Source: Brevundimonas sp. (GTDB lineage: Bacteria; Pseudomonadota; Alphaproteobacteria; Caulobacterales; Caulobacteraceae). Taken from it: a stretch of 64,000 bases of DNA. The stretch covers positions 1 to 64,000 of the forward strand of contig QFQU01000008.1 of the NCBI GenBank assembly GCA_003248965.1, read 5' to 3'. Under the pieces are notes generated by a model. It did not search any database. It was not told where the DNA came from and saw nothing but the letters and a program-made list of their open reading frames with translations. Each line of letters begins with the position of its first letter. The first letter of the stretch is position 1. Below are positions 7,945 to 16,031 of this stretch, in pieces. The translations under genes were made by a program, and so were the position numbers.

Positions 7945-8679
7945 ATGAACGCTCGTCCCACTTCCACCGACGTCTCCGGAGTTCGCGACGCCCTGGCCGT
8001 GCTGGGTCTGAGCGAGGGGGCGGACGCGGCTGCGCTGAAGGCCGCCTTCCGCACGGCGGTCAAGGCGGCGCGGCCCGACCAGATACACGGCGACGCCGGA
8101 CGGTTCCGACAGGTGATCGCCGCCTATCGCCTGATCCAGGCGCATCAGCCGGCGCGTCCGGCCCTGGCGGCGCCCCCGGTTCCGCCCCCGCCGTCGCCGG
8201 TGCTGGCCATCAGCCCGATGCGGGCGGTGATGGGCGCGCGGATCCAGCTGCGACTGGGCGGGAGGACGGTGCGGGTCGCGGTCCCGCCGGGCCTGAGAAC
8301 CGGGGATCATCTGCGGCTGAAAGGCGGGGCCGCTGACGGCGGCGACCTGTATCTGCCCGTGCTGATCCGGCCCGAGGACGGGCTGTCGGTGATGGGCGAC
8401 GACCTGTTCATGACCTGGCCGGTGGAACGACGGGTGATGGCCGACGGCGGGCGGGTGGAGATCGAAACCCACGCCGGGCCGCGATCGGCCTGGATCGTCC
8501 CGGACATGACCGCGCCCGTGCGGGTGCGGCTGAAGGGGCTGGGCCTGCCCGCGCGCGGGTCGCGGGGAGCGGGGCATCTTTTCGTCAGCCTGATCCCCAC
8601 CCACGACACGCCGTCGTCGGCGGAAGACCTGCTGCTGCGCTTCACCCGCGTATGGACGCCCGAGCGGCTGGCGGCCTGA
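7945..8679 (+). CDS. DnaJ-like protein with degenerate J domain
   Basis: This 244-residue protein has an N-terminal J-domain-like helical region (residues ~10-65) and a C-terminal DnaJ substrate-binding-like region (IQLRLGGRTVRVAVPPGLRTGD, DGGDLYLPVLI, VRVRLKGLGLP, HLFVSLIP). The zinc-finger and Gly/Phe regions of true DnaJ are missing, as in CbpA-type proteins. The HPD tripeptide needed to stimulate Hsp70 ATPase is replaced by R43-P44-D45. It may therefore bind clients without classical DnaK activation. A purine-rich RBS with a G run precedes the ATG. It diverges from pdxH and precedes aroC. Confidence 0.8.
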   Translation: MNARPTSTDVSGVRDALAVLGLSEGADAAALKAAFRTAVKAARPDQIHGDAGRFRQVIAAYRLIQAHQPARPALAAPPVPPPPSPVLAISPMRAVMGARIQLRLGGRTVRVAVPPGLRTGDHLRLKGGAADGGDLYLPVLIRPEDGLSVMGDDLFMTWPVERRVMADGGRVEIETHAGPRSAWIVPDMTAPVRVRLKGLGLPARGSRGAGHLFVSLIPTHDTPSSAEDLLLRFTRVWTPERLAA

Positions 8680-8752
8680 CGCGCACGTTTCTTGCCCCCG
8701 CAGACGGCGAACAGCGGTTCCGTCCGAAACGATCATGCTCTAAGCCGACCCC

Positions 8753-9838
8753 ATGTCGCACAACACCTTCGGCCATCTGTTTCGCGTGACCACCTGGGGC
8801 GAGAGCCACGGCCCAGCGATCGGCTGCGTCGTCGACGGCTGCCCGCCGCGTATTCCGCTGACCGAGGCCGACCTGCAGCCGTGGCTGGACCAGAGGAAGC
8901 CGGGCGGCAGCCGCTTCGTCACCCAGCGCCAGGAAAGCGACACCGCACGCATCCTTTCGGGCGTGTTCGACGACGGCGACGGGCCGGTGACGACGGGGAC
9001 GCCGATCTCCATCCTGATCCAGAACGAGGACCAGCGGTCCAAGGACTATGGCGAGATCGCCCGCGCCTATCGGCCCGGCCACGCCGACTTCGCCTATCAG
9101 ACCAAATACGGGGTGCGCGACCACCGGGGCGGCGGTCGGTCCTCGGCGCGCGAGACCGCCTGCCGCGTCGCCGCCGGAGCCGTGGCGCGCAAGGTGCTGG
9201 GCGACGGGGTGAAGATCAGGGCCGGCGTGGTCCAGATCGGGCCGCACCGGATCGCGCCCGAGGCCGTGGACTTCGACGCCGTTCACGACAATCCGCTGTT
9301 CGCCGCCTCGGCCGCCGTGGTTCCGGACTGGGAAGCCTATCTGGACGGCGTAAGGAAGGCCGGCTCCTCCATCGGGGCGGTGGTGGCGCTGGAGGTGACG
9401 GGGGTTCCCGCCGGCTGGGGCGCGCCGCTGTACGGCAAGCTGGATTCCGAACTGGCGGCGGCCCTGATGTCGATCAACGCGGCCAAGGGGGTGGAGATCG
9501 GCGCGGGCTTCGGCGCCGCAGAGCTGACCGGCGAGGAGAACGCCGACCAGATGCGGCTGGACCTGAACAAGCAGCCGGTCTTTCTGTCGAACCAGGCGGG
9601 CGGGGTCCTGGGCGGGATTTCGACGGGCCAGCCGGTGACGGCGCGGGTGGCGTTCAAGCCCACCTCCTCCATCCTGACGCCGCGCCAGACCATCACGCGC
9701 GACGGCGCCGAGACCGATCTGAGAACCAAGGGACGCCACGATCCCTGCGTGGCCCTGCGGGCCGTGCCGGTGGTGGAGGCGATGGCCGCCTGCGTCCTGG
9801 CCGACGCCTTTCTGAGGCACCGCGCCCAGGTCGGCTGA
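8753..9838 (+). CDS. aroC: Chorismate synthase
   Basis: AroC makes chorismate from 5-enolpyruvylshikimate-3-phosphate, the last shikimate-pathway step, with reduced FMN. The 361-residue sequence begins MSHNTFGHLFRVTTWGESHG and has the signatures DHRGGGRSSARETACRVAAGA, NQAGGVLGGISTGQ and the C-terminal GRHDPCVALRAVPVVEAM. Length and motifs are typical. No other aromatic-pathway gene is adjacent. Confidence 0.97.
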   Translation: MSHNTFGHLFRVTTWGESHGPAIGCVVDGCPPRIPLTEADLQPWLDQRKPGGSRFVTQRQESDTARILSGVFDDGDGPVTTGTPISILIQNEDQRSKDYGEIARAYRPGHADFAYQTKYGVRDHRGGGRSSARETACRVAAGAVARKVLGDGVKIRAGVVQIGPHRIAPEAVDFDAVHDNPLFAASAAVVPDWEAYLDGVRKAGSSIGAVVALEVTGVPAGWGAPLYGKLDSELAAALMSINAAKGVEIGAGFGAAELTGEENADQMRLDLNKQPVFLSNQAGGVLGGISTGQPVTARVAFKPTSSILTPRQTITRDGAETDLRTKGRHDPCVALRAVPVVEAMAACVLADAFLRHRAQVG

Positions 9839-9979
9839 TCAGTTCGGACGGGGGCGGGCGGGTCGAAGGCCCACGACCGGGATGCGCGTGTTCGGCCGGA
9901 CGCGGGATTTGGCGTCCTGCTTCATCAGGGCCATCAGGCCCGTAAGCCCCGTCGTCATCACGATCATCGTCGCCCCCAT
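9839..9979 (-). CDS. Possible small membrane protein (46 residues)
   Basis: A short reading frame on the minus strand ends exactly where aroC ends. It encodes one hydrophobic helix (MGATMIVMTTGLTGLMALM) and a basic, proline-rich tail (RPARPRPN). Codon third positions are G/C-rich, like real genes here. I assume the ATG at 9979; a TTG at 10027 would add 16 residues. No strong ribosome binding site is seen, so it could be chance. Confidence 0.3.
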   Translation of the reverse strand: MGATMIVMTTGLTGLMALMKQDAKSRVRPNTRIPVVGLRPARPRPN

Positions 9980-10069
9980 GCGATTGCGAACCGTTTGCAG
10001 GTTTGCGCAGGATTCTGACTTGTGCAAGGGGTCGCAGCGGTGGCGTTTCGATCCGGGAGATCAACCGTG

Positions 10070-10408
10070 CGTGAAGACGGAAAGCTGGACTATCTCGAAC
10101 TGCCCGCGACAGCGCTGCCGCAGACCAAGGCCTTCTACAGCCAGGCCTTCGGCTGGACCTTCGTCGACTATGGCCCGACCTACGCCGCCTTCGACCAGGG
10201 GCTGGACGGCGGGTTCGACGCCGATCCGGCCGACCGGACGCGGACACCCCTGCCCGTCCTCTACGCCCACGACCTGGAGGCCATGCAGGCGAAGGTCGAG
10301 GCGGCGGGCGGACGGATCGTGAAGCCGATCTACGCCTTCCCCGGCGGGCGGCGGTTCCATTTCGCCGATCCGGCCGGGACCGAATTGGCCGTCTGGTCCG
10401 AGAGCTGA
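10070..10408 (+). CDS. VOC-family (glyoxalase/bleomycin-resistance fold) protein
   Basis: This 112-residue protein has the vicinal-oxygen-chelate fold: KLDYLELPATALPQTKAFYSQAFGWTF at the N-terminus and RRFHFADPAGTELAVW at the C-terminus. Such proteins bind a metal and act as lyases, dioxygenases or resistance proteins; the substrate here is unknown. I place the start at GTG 10070 because GGGAG lies about 10 nt upstream and the family usually begins just before KLDYLE. A GTG at 10022 would add 16 residues. Confidence 0.75.
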   Translation, partial: REDGKLDYLELPATALPQTKAFYSQAFGWTFVDYGPTYAAFDQGLDGGFDADPADRTRTPLPVLYAHDLEAMQAKVEAAGGRIVKPIYAFPGGRRFHFADPAGTELAVWSES

Positions 10409-10415
10409 CGGCGCC

Positions 10416-11210
10416 CTAGCGGACGTCGACCGACTGGCCGATGCGTTCGGCCAGATCGCGGTCGGCGCCGCCGGGACTGGCGACCCAGACGTGGATTTCG
10501 GTCGGGGCTGTGGCGCGCTGGAACAGATGCTCCATCGCCAGGCGTCGGCCGCCCTCGGTCACGACGACGGACGAGCGACCGCCCGCGCGAACCATCTGGC
10601 CGTCGAAGATCGGAAACTGCGAGGCCGGGCCGGCGTAGATCATCAGCAGGACCCGGTCGCCGCGCCTCACCGCATAGACATTGGCGTCGGATCCGGCCCG
10701 CGAGGCCGTGATAACCGCATCGGCCGGCATCTCCAGCCGGAACGGCAAGGCGGCGACTGCGGCCGGCGTCAGGGCGGCCGGGGGCGCGGCAGGCGGCTCG
10801 CTGGTCGCCGCCGGGGTCTGGGCCTGGGGTTGAGGCTGGGCGGAGGCGGCCGGCGCCTGCGGACGTGCCGCCGGGGCCGTAGCCGTTGCGCCGGGCGCGT
10901 TCTGGGCCGAGGGGCGGGGCGAGGTCGCGGCGGGCGGCGGGCTCGCGGACGGCTGTCGCGCGGGGGTCTGCGTCGCGGGGGTCTGTGTTCTTGGAACTGG
11001 AGCGGCCGTCGTGCGGGCGGCTTGCGGCGTCTGCGGCGTCGAAGCCTGCGCGGCGGGCGGCGGCGTCTGGGTCGGCGCAGGGCGCTGCGGCTGGACGGCC
11101 GACGGCGGCGCGCTGTTGAGGTCGCGGGTGAGGTCCGAGCCGGACCGGGGCGCGGGCGCCGTGGTCTGACCCGACAGAAGGACGGCGGCGGCGAGAACGA
11201 GGATCGACAT
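10416..11210 (-). CDS. Secreted proline/alanine-rich protein with C-terminal domain, function unknown
   Basis: I do not recognise this family. The 264-residue product has a signal peptide (SILVLAAAVLLSGQ), then a ~120-residue low-complexity linker rich in Pro, Ala, Thr and Gln (repeats such as TPQTPQ and TPATQTPA), then a compact domain of about 110 residues. That domain contains LPFRLEMPADAVITASRAGSDANVYAVRRG and WVASPGGADRDLAERIG. It is probably periplasmic or outer-membrane anchored. The ATG at 11210 follows AAGG and begins the signal peptide. It lies downstream of a histidine kinase on the same strand and could be co-transcribed. Confidence 0.7.
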   Translation of the reverse strand: MSILVLAAAVLLSGQTTAPAPRSGSDLTRDLNSAPPSAVQPQRPAPTQTPPPAAQASTPQTPQAARTTAAPVPRTQTPATQTPARQPSASPPPAATSPRPSAQNAPGATATAPAARPQAPAASAQPQPQAQTPAATSEPPAAPPAALTPAAVAALPFRLEMPADAVITASRAGSDANVYAVRRGDRVLLMIYAGPASQFPIFDGQMVRAGGRSSVVVTEGGRRLAMEHLFQRATAPTEIHVWVASPGGADRDLAERIGQSVDVR

Positions 11211-11269
11211 CCCCCGACCTTGGCCCCGCATGGGCCGATCGGCAAGAGCGTCCCGACGCCGTCAGCGGC

Positions 11270-12952
11270 TCAGGCCGTTGGAATCAGAATCCAGAAGGTG
11301 GCGCCTTCCCCCGGCGTCGAGGTCACGCCGATGGAGCCGCCCTGCAATTCGATCAGCCGTTTGGCCAAGGCCAGGCCGACGCCGTGGCCTTCGATGGTCG
11401 AGCGCTCCAGCCCCAGGCGGTTGAAGGGTTCGAACAACTGCCCCTGCTTCTGGACCGACAGGCCCGGACCGAAGTCGATCACCTCGACCTTGACGTTGTC
11501 GTCCGCACGCGACGCCCGCAGGATCACCCGTCCCCCCGCAGCGCCGTATTTGACCGCGTTGGAGGTCAGGTTGTTCAGCACCTGGGCCAGGCGTTGCGAA
11601 TCCGCCAGGGCGATCAGGCCGTCGCTCTCGCACACGATGTCCATCTGCACCGCCGTCGGACCCGCGCGGAGCAGGCACGCCCGCCGCACGTCCTCCAGAA
11701 GGCCCGGCACATCGGTCGGACGCAGCACCACCTTCACGCTGCCGGCCTCGGCGCGCGCGACGTCCAGCAGGTCGTGCGAGAGGGCCTCGACCTGACGGGC
11801 CGTCTTGACCAGCATCTCGGCCATCTCGACCTGCTGGGGCGTGGTGGGCCCGAGACCCCCGCTGGACCAGAGTTCGCCGATGCCGATGATGCCGGCGACC
11901 GGGCTCTTGATCTCGTGGGCGACGTTGGCCAGCAGACGCGACTTGGCCGCAGACGCCTTTTCCGCCCGTTCGCGTCCCACCCGGGCGCGATCCGCCAGCC
12001 GGTCGCGTTCCTCCAGCAGCGACGCCATCAGTAGGGTGGGCATATAGCCGACCAGCACCAGCAGCTGAGCCATCAGCACCTGTTCGCTGAGGGTCAGGCC
12101 CCGGACGTAGGGGCCCTGGCCGGCTATGGCGCTGCCGACCGTCATGATGGTGATGACCAGAAGCGCCACGCCCGTCGCCGCGACGCCCAGCCTGACGGCG
12201 ACCGTCAGCAGAAGAGGCAGGAGGACGAAGCCCATCTTGGTCTGGCCAGAGAAGCTGACGTAGAAAAAGCCGACGATGGCCGTCAGCAGGATCGCGGACT
12301 CGATCAGTTTTTGCGGGGTGCACAGACGCGCCACGGTCGACGGCGTCAACGACAGGCCCAGGGTTCCGATCACGGCGATGCCCAAAGCGTGGCCGAACCA
12401 CCAAGTCTGGAACCCCTCCACTACATTGTGCGAGCCCATCTGGCTCAGGGCCAGCGCACTGATCAGGGCGGCCGGGATCGGGGCGACCAGGGCGGCGCTG
12501 ATCAGGAACCGCACGGCGCCGCTGAGGGTGGAGATATTCATCGTCGGCGCGAAACGCCGCGCCAGGGCGACCGCAGTGACGATCTCCAGCATGTTCACCG
12601 CCGTGAACATCAGCGAGAGCACGGGCTTGTTGCCGACGACCAACTCGGCGATCAATATGCTGATGCTCAGGACGAGTGCGTACATCGCATCCTGGCGACG
12701 GCCCCGGCTGGTTCGCAGCCACACCGCGACCGCCAGGCCGCTGGCGCCCCACAGGCCCGCAACCGTGCCGGAACTGCGCGTATGCAGCACCGCCACGGCG
12801 ACCAGAATCGCGACGGCGATCCCCATCAGAACGGGGATCACAGGATGTGCGCCCCCGCCGGGTGCGACCTCGCCGGCGGCGCTCGGCACGAACGGCTGCG
12901 CCCGGTTCGTCTGCCTTTCGGCGTCAATGTGAAGCGCGCGGCTCACGATCAT
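11270..12952 (-). CDS. Membrane histidine kinase with MASE1-like sensor
   Basis: This 560-residue protein has about eight N-terminal transmembrane segments (residues ~38-310), resembling a MASE1-type sensor. A short coiled linker precedes a HisKA domain with H-box NVAHEIKSPVAG and a HATPase domain (N-box NNLTSNAVKYG, G1 DFGPGL, G2 GHGVGLALAKRL). No receiver domain or adjacent response regulator exists, so its partner is elsewhere. The signal is unknown; MASE1 domains are linked to membrane-sensed cues in other bacteria. Confidence 0.85.
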   Translation of the reverse strand: MIVSRALHIDAERQTNRAQPFVPSAAGEVAPGGGAHPVIPVLMGIAVAILVAVAVLHTRSSGTVAGLWGASGLAVAVWLRTSRGRRQDAMYALVLSISILIAELVVGNKPVLSLMFTAVNMLEIVTAVALARRFAPTMNISTLSGAVRFLISAALVAPIPAALISALALSQMGSHNVVEGFQTWWFGHALGIAVIGTLGLSLTPSTVARLCTPQKLIESAILLTAIVGFFYVSFSGQTKMGFVLLPLLLTVAVRLGVAATGVALLVITIMTVGSAIAGQGPYVRGLTLSEQVLMAQLLVLVGYMPTLLMASLLEERDRLADRARVGRERAEKASAAKSRLLANVAHEIKSPVAGIIGIGELWSSGGLGPTTPQQVEMAEMLVKTARQVEALSHDLLDVARAEAGSVKVVLRPTDVPGLLEDVRRACLLRAGPTAVQMDIVCESDGLIALADSQRLAQVLNNLTSNAVKYGAAGGRVILRASRADDNVKVEVIDFGPGLSVQKQGQLFEPFNRLGLERSTIEGHGVGLALAKRLIELQGGSIGVTSTPGEGATFWILIPTA

Positions 12953-13015
12953 GAAGAGTCTCGGACTGGTACTGTCCGGCGATCAGAGCACAGGGGTTCC
13001 TAATATCCCCTGAAG

Positions 13016-13681
13016 TCAGAAATTCAACTTTCGATTGAACGCCCTGACCGCCGCGGCGGGACCGTCGGCATGGCGCCAGACCCCGGCGCTGACCGCCACG
13101 AAATCCGCCCCCGCGCGCGCCAGTTCGGCGCAGTTGTCGACGGTGATCCCGCCGATTGCGACGCAGGGGACCTCGACCGTCTCCTGCCAGACGGTCAGCA
13201 GCTCGGGCGATGGGCGATGGACGGTTTCCTTGGTGTCGGTCGGATAGAAGGCGCCGAAGGCGACATAGTCGGCCCCGCCCTCCGCCGCATCCCAGGCCAG
13301 GTCGCGGTCGGCGTGACAGGTGACGCCGATCATGGCGTCCGGCCCCATGACACGCCGCGCCTCGGCCAGGGAGGCGTCCTCCTGGCCGATATGCACGCCG
13401 TCGCAACCCGTCGCGCGGGCCAGGTCCGGCCGGTCGTTCAGGATGACCGCGACCTCGTGACGTCGAGCGACCGGCGCCAGCACGGCGACCGCGTGGCGGA
13501 TCGTCGCCTCGTCCGCCGGCTTCAGCCGAATCTGCAGGGCGGCCACGTCGCCGGCGGCCAGGGCCTGATCGAGCACGGCGGCGAAGGCGTCCAGGTCCGG
13601 GATGATCGGCGGCGTGATCAGATACAGCCGGCAGGGCGGGCGGTCGGGGACGGTCGGGGTTCGGGGCGAAGCTTTGGCCAT
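13016..13681 (-). CDS. thiE: Thiamine-phosphate synthase
   Basis: ThiE joins hydroxymethylpyrimidine diphosphate and thiazole phosphate to make thiamine phosphate. Signature segments are ALQIRLK, VILNDRPDLARATGCDGVHIGQED, DYVAFGAFYPTDTKE and CVAIGGI, with a C-terminal VSAGVWR. The ATG at 13681 gives a normal 221-residue enzyme; the open frame extends 71 codons upstream across the bfd promoter, which is unlikely to be coding. No other thi genes are present. Confidence 0.9.
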   Translation of the reverse strand: MAKASPRTPTVPDRPPCRLYLITPPIIPDLDAFAAVLDQALAAGDVAALQIRLKPADEATIRHAVAVLAPVARRHEVAVILNDRPDLARATGCDGVHIGQEDASLAEARRVMGPDAMIGVTCHADRDLAWDAAEGGADYVAFGAFYPTDTKETVHRPSPELLTVWQETVEVPCVAIGGITVDNCAELARAGADFVAVSAGVWRHADGPAAAVRAFNRKLNF

Positions 13682-13749
13682 GCGGTTCAGTGCCCCGGCC
13701 TGCGACGATCCGTCAACGGGCGTCGCCATCGGCAAGGCCTGAGAACGAC

Positions 13750-13777
13750 TTGCAATCGCCTTAAGGCCTGCTATAGC
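13750..13777 (+). promoter_or_regulatory. Candidate sigma-70-type promoter for bfd
   Basis: TTGCAA at 13750-13755 and TATAGC at 13772-13777 are separated by 16 nt and end 34 nt before the bfd start. Both match the housekeeping hexamers moderately. The region is shared with divergent thiE. Confidence 0.4.
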
Positions 13778-13811
13778 GAACCAGTCGCAATCAGTGAGCG
13801 CCTGTCCTCCC

Positions 13812-13997
13812 GTGTATGTCTGCAACTGCAACGGTCTTCGCCAGCGTGACGTCGCCCAGGCCATCGAGGCCGGGGCCTGTCGTCCTCGCGACATCTTCGC
13901 CAGCCATCAATGCCAGGCCCAGTGCGCCAAGTGCGTCTGCGAGATGCGTCAGATGATCCAGGACAGCCGCGAAGCGTTCGCACTCGCAGCGGAATAG
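13812..13997 (+). CDS. bfd: Bacterioferritin-associated ferredoxin
   Basis: Bfd is a small [2Fe-2S] protein that delivers electrons to bacterioferritin so stored ferric iron can be released. The 61-residue product has the four-cysteine pattern CNC near the N-terminus and CAKCVC in the C-terminal half, with YVCNCNGLRQRDVAQAIEAG typical of the family. I use GTG 13812, which matches the usual start next to YVCNC; a GTG at 13794 would add six residues. It lies 141 nt before bfr in the same orientation, as expected for a functional pair. Confidence 0.9.
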   Translation: MYVCNCNGLRQRDVAQAIEAGACRPRDIFASHQCQAQCAKCVCEMRQMIQDSREAFALAAE

Positions 13998-14031
13998 TCC
14001 GCCGGCTCACGCGGGCGAAAATCACTCGCAC

Positions 14032-14076
14032 TATCAATGTATTGATAAAAACTCGCAAATAAACAACGCGAGTTTT
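14032..14076. promoter_or_regulatory. Palindromic operator candidates upstream of bfr
   Basis: TATCAAT (14032-14038) and ATTGATA (14041-14047) form a 7-bp inverted repeat with a 2-nt centre. A second inverted repeat, AAAACTCGC (14048-14056) and GCGAGTTTT (14068-14076), follows. The stretch 14040-14057 resembles part of the Fur-like box before the heme receptor (TTGATAA then TCGCA). An iron regulator such as Fur or Irr is the likely binder, by inference. Confidence 0.45.
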
Positions 14077-14138
14077 ACTGTGGTATGGCCTCCGCGAAGA
14101 ACGGCGAACACGCCGTGGCGAGAGTAAGGACCATGGCC

Positions 14139-14639
14139 ATGAAGGGCGACCCCGCAATCCTCCGCACGCTGAACGCGGTGCTGACCAACGAACTGACGGC
14201 GGTAAACCAGTATTTCCTGCATGCGCGCATGTTCGAAAGCTGGGGCCTGGCCCACCTGGGCAACGTCATCTACGAGGAATCGATCGGCGAGATGAAGCAC
14301 GCCGACATGCTGATCAAACGCATCCTGTTTCTGGACGGCCTGCCCAATCTGCAGGATCTGCACAAGCTGAAGGTGGGCGAGGAGCCGATCGAATGCCTGG
14401 GCGCCGACCTTCAGCTGGAGATCGACAGTCGCGCCACGACCGCCGCCGCCGTGACCCAGTGCGAGGAAGCCCGCGACTATGTCAGCCGCGACCTGCTGAT
14501 GAAGATTCTGGCCGATACGGAAGAGCACATCGACTTCCTGGAGAACCAGCACAAGCTGATCGAACTGATGGGCGCGCAGAACTATCTGCAGTCGGCGATG
14601 AAGGAGATCGTCACCGACGGGGCCGCCACCGGCGGCTGA
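14139..14639 (+). CDS. bfr: Bacterioferritin, heme-binding iron store
   Basis: Bfr forms a 24-subunit shell that oxidises and stores iron and binds heme between subunits. With the start at ATG 14139 the numbering matches the family exactly: ferroxidase residues Glu18, Glu51, His54, Glu94 and His130 are present, and Met52 is the heme ligand. The residue equivalent to Glu127 is Thr (sequence ADTEEH), which may change the ferroxidase site. AAGGA lies 8-9 nt upstream of this start, and an ATG six nt earlier is too close to it. The protein is 166 residues, slightly longer than usual. It follows bfd. Confidence 0.93.
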   Translation: MKGDPAILRTLNAVLTNELTAVNQYFLHARMFESWGLAHLGNVIYEESIGEMKHADMLIKRILFLDGLPNLQDLHKLKVGEEPIECLGADLQLEIDSRATTAAAVTQCEEARDYVSRDLLMKILADTEEHIDFLENQHKLIELMGAQNYLQSAMKEIVTDGAATGG

Positions 14640-14661
14640 GGCGGAACCCAGGGTCCGCCTC
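14638..14661 (+). terminator. Hairpin at the end of bfr
   Basis: GAGGCGGA (14638-14645) pairs with TCCGCCTC (14654-14661) across an 8-nt loop and overlaps the bfr stop codon. No U run follows, so termination strength is uncertain. Confidence 0.45.
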
Positions 14662-14697
14662 GGTCATTTGCAGTCCACGGACAAGCGGGAGCGGACC

Positions 14698-15258
14698 ATG
14701 ACCGACATCGACGACGCCATAGACGACGTGCGCGAGGCCGCGACCGACCTGTTGAACAGCGAGGGGCGCAGCGCGGTTCACGTCGTGACCGGCATCGCCC
14801 TGACGGTCGGCTTCGCCCTTCTGGCGCACGGCATCGCCTCGGGCGCGCTGAGACCGCGCCGCAGCCTGAAGCAGGTGCGCGACCGCGACCTGCCGATCAC
14901 CGAAAAGCCCAAGGGCGCCTTCAGCCTGATCCTGCCGGCGGTGTTTTCGGCCACCACCCTGTCGGCGGTGCGGGTGTGGAACGCCCCGCCCCAGCCGGAA
15001 CGGACCCGCGCCATGGGTCTGTGGGTCGCGGCGCAGACGGTGAACGCCGTGTGGCTGGGCCTGCGCCCGTCCTCGATGGCGCGTCAGGTCTTGGCCGCCA
15101 TGTCTTCCGCCGGCCTGGCCGCCGCCTTCGCCCACGAGGCGCGCAAACTGGACGAAGGGGCCGGCAAGATGGCCGCCCCGACCGGATCGGGCGTTCGTCT
15201 GGGCAACTTCCTGCATCGCAAGGCCGACCAGGCGACGCGCGGGCGCACGCTGCACTAA
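14698..15258 (+). CDS. Integral membrane protein of unknown function
   Basis: This 186-residue protein has an acidic N-terminus (TDIDDAIDDVREAATDLL) and three or four hydrophobic segments: VVTGIALTVGFALLAHGIA, the region from AFSLILPAVFSATT, GLWVAAQTVNAVWLGL, and MSSAGLAAAFAH. The aromatic-containing membrane region recalls TspO-like proteins faintly, but no TspO signature is convincing. The ATG at 14698 follows GGAGCGG. It sits between bfr and efp with no functional link visible. Confidence 0.65.
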   Translation: MTDIDDAIDDVREAATDLLNSEGRSAVHVVTGIALTVGFALLAHGIASGALRPRRSLKQVRDRDLPITEKPKGAFSLILPAVFSATTLSAVRVWNAPPQPERTRAMGLWVAAQTVNAVWLGLRPSSMARQVLAAMSSAGLAAAFAHEARKLDEGAGKMAAPTGSGVRLGNFLHRKADQATRGRTLH

Positions 15259-15360
15259 AGCGCCCGCCTTGCCCTTTCGCAGGGCTTCCTCTAGGGATCG
15301 CGCCCTTCGCCACGCTCCGGACAGGTCGCGCGGGCGCAACCCCAATTCCGATGTGACCCC

Positions 15361-15927
15361 ATGAAGATCAACGGCAACACCATCAAGCCCGGCATGGTTC
15401 TGCAACACAACGGCGGCCTTTGGGTCGTCACCAAGGCCAGCCATGTCAAGCCCGGCAAGGGCGGCGCCTTCGCCAACGTCGAGGCCAAGAACCTGGAAAC
15501 CGGCAACAAGCTGAACGAACGCTTCCGCTCGGAAGACAAGGTCGAGCGCGTCACGCTGGAACAGCGCGACTATTCCTATCTGTTCGACAACGGCGACAGC
15601 CTGGTCTTCATGGACGACGAGTCCTACGAACAGATCGAACTGCAGAAGGACTGGGTCGGCGAAGACCGCATCCCCTATCTGCAGGAAGGCATGAAGGTCG
15701 TCATCGAGTCGCACGAAGGTCGCCCGATCGGCCTGGAACTGCCCGATCAGGTGGTTCTGGAAGTCGCCGAGACCGAACCGACCGTGAAGGGCCAGACGGC
15801 GTCGTCGTCCTACAAGCCCGCCACCGCCTCGAACGGCGTGCGCATCATGATCCCGCCCTATATGTCGGCGGGCGAGAAGATCGTGGTCGACACGGCCACC
15901 GGCGAATACGTCCGCCGCGCGGACTGA
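15361..15927 (+). CDS. efp: Elongation factor P
   Basis: EF-P binds the ribosome between the P and E sites and relieves stalling at consecutive prolines. The 188-residue protein has the KOW-like N-terminal domain and two OB domains. The loop HVKPGKGGAF carries the lysine (around residue 34) that EpmA-type enzymes can modify. The C-terminus has GVRIMIPPYMSAGEKIVVDTATGEY, typical of EF-P. A terminator follows. Confidence 0.95.
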   Translation: MKINGNTIKPGMVLQHNGGLWVVTKASHVKPGKGGAFANVEAKNLETGNKLNERFRSEDKVERVTLEQRDYSYLFDNGDSLVFMDDESYEQIELQKDWVGEDRIPYLQEGMKVVIESHEGRPIGLELPDQVVLEVAETEPTVKGQTASSSYKPATASNGVRIMIPPYMSAGEKIVVDTATGEYVRRAD

Positions 15928-15945
15928 TCGTCGCCTCCCCTCTTG

Positions 15946-15970
15946 CGGCCCCGTCCGGGGCCGTTTCTTT
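15946..15970 (+). terminator. Intrinsic terminator after efp
   Basis: CGGCCCC (15946-15952) pairs with GGGGCCG (15957-15963) over a GTCC loop, followed by TTTCTTT. This is a standard Rho-independent terminator 19 nt after the efp stop codon. Confidence 0.85.
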
Positions 15971-16031
15971 CTGAACTTCTCCGTCTGTCCGGGCTGCGGC
16001 CTTGAAGGGCAGACGGACCAGGAGATTCCCG

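Noticed and set aside
10480..11800. Long open frames antisense to the Pro/Ala-rich gene and the histidine kinase
   Set aside because: They are by-products of high G+C content, with arginine/glycine-rich translations and no domains.
12990..13012. Terminator for thiE (AGGGG ... CCCCT)
   Set aside because: The stem is only 5 bp with a long loop and no U run.
13682..13894. 71-codon N-terminal extension of ThiE
   Set aside because: It runs antisense through the bfd promoter and start, has no family similarity, and the ATG at 13681 gives a normal ThiE.
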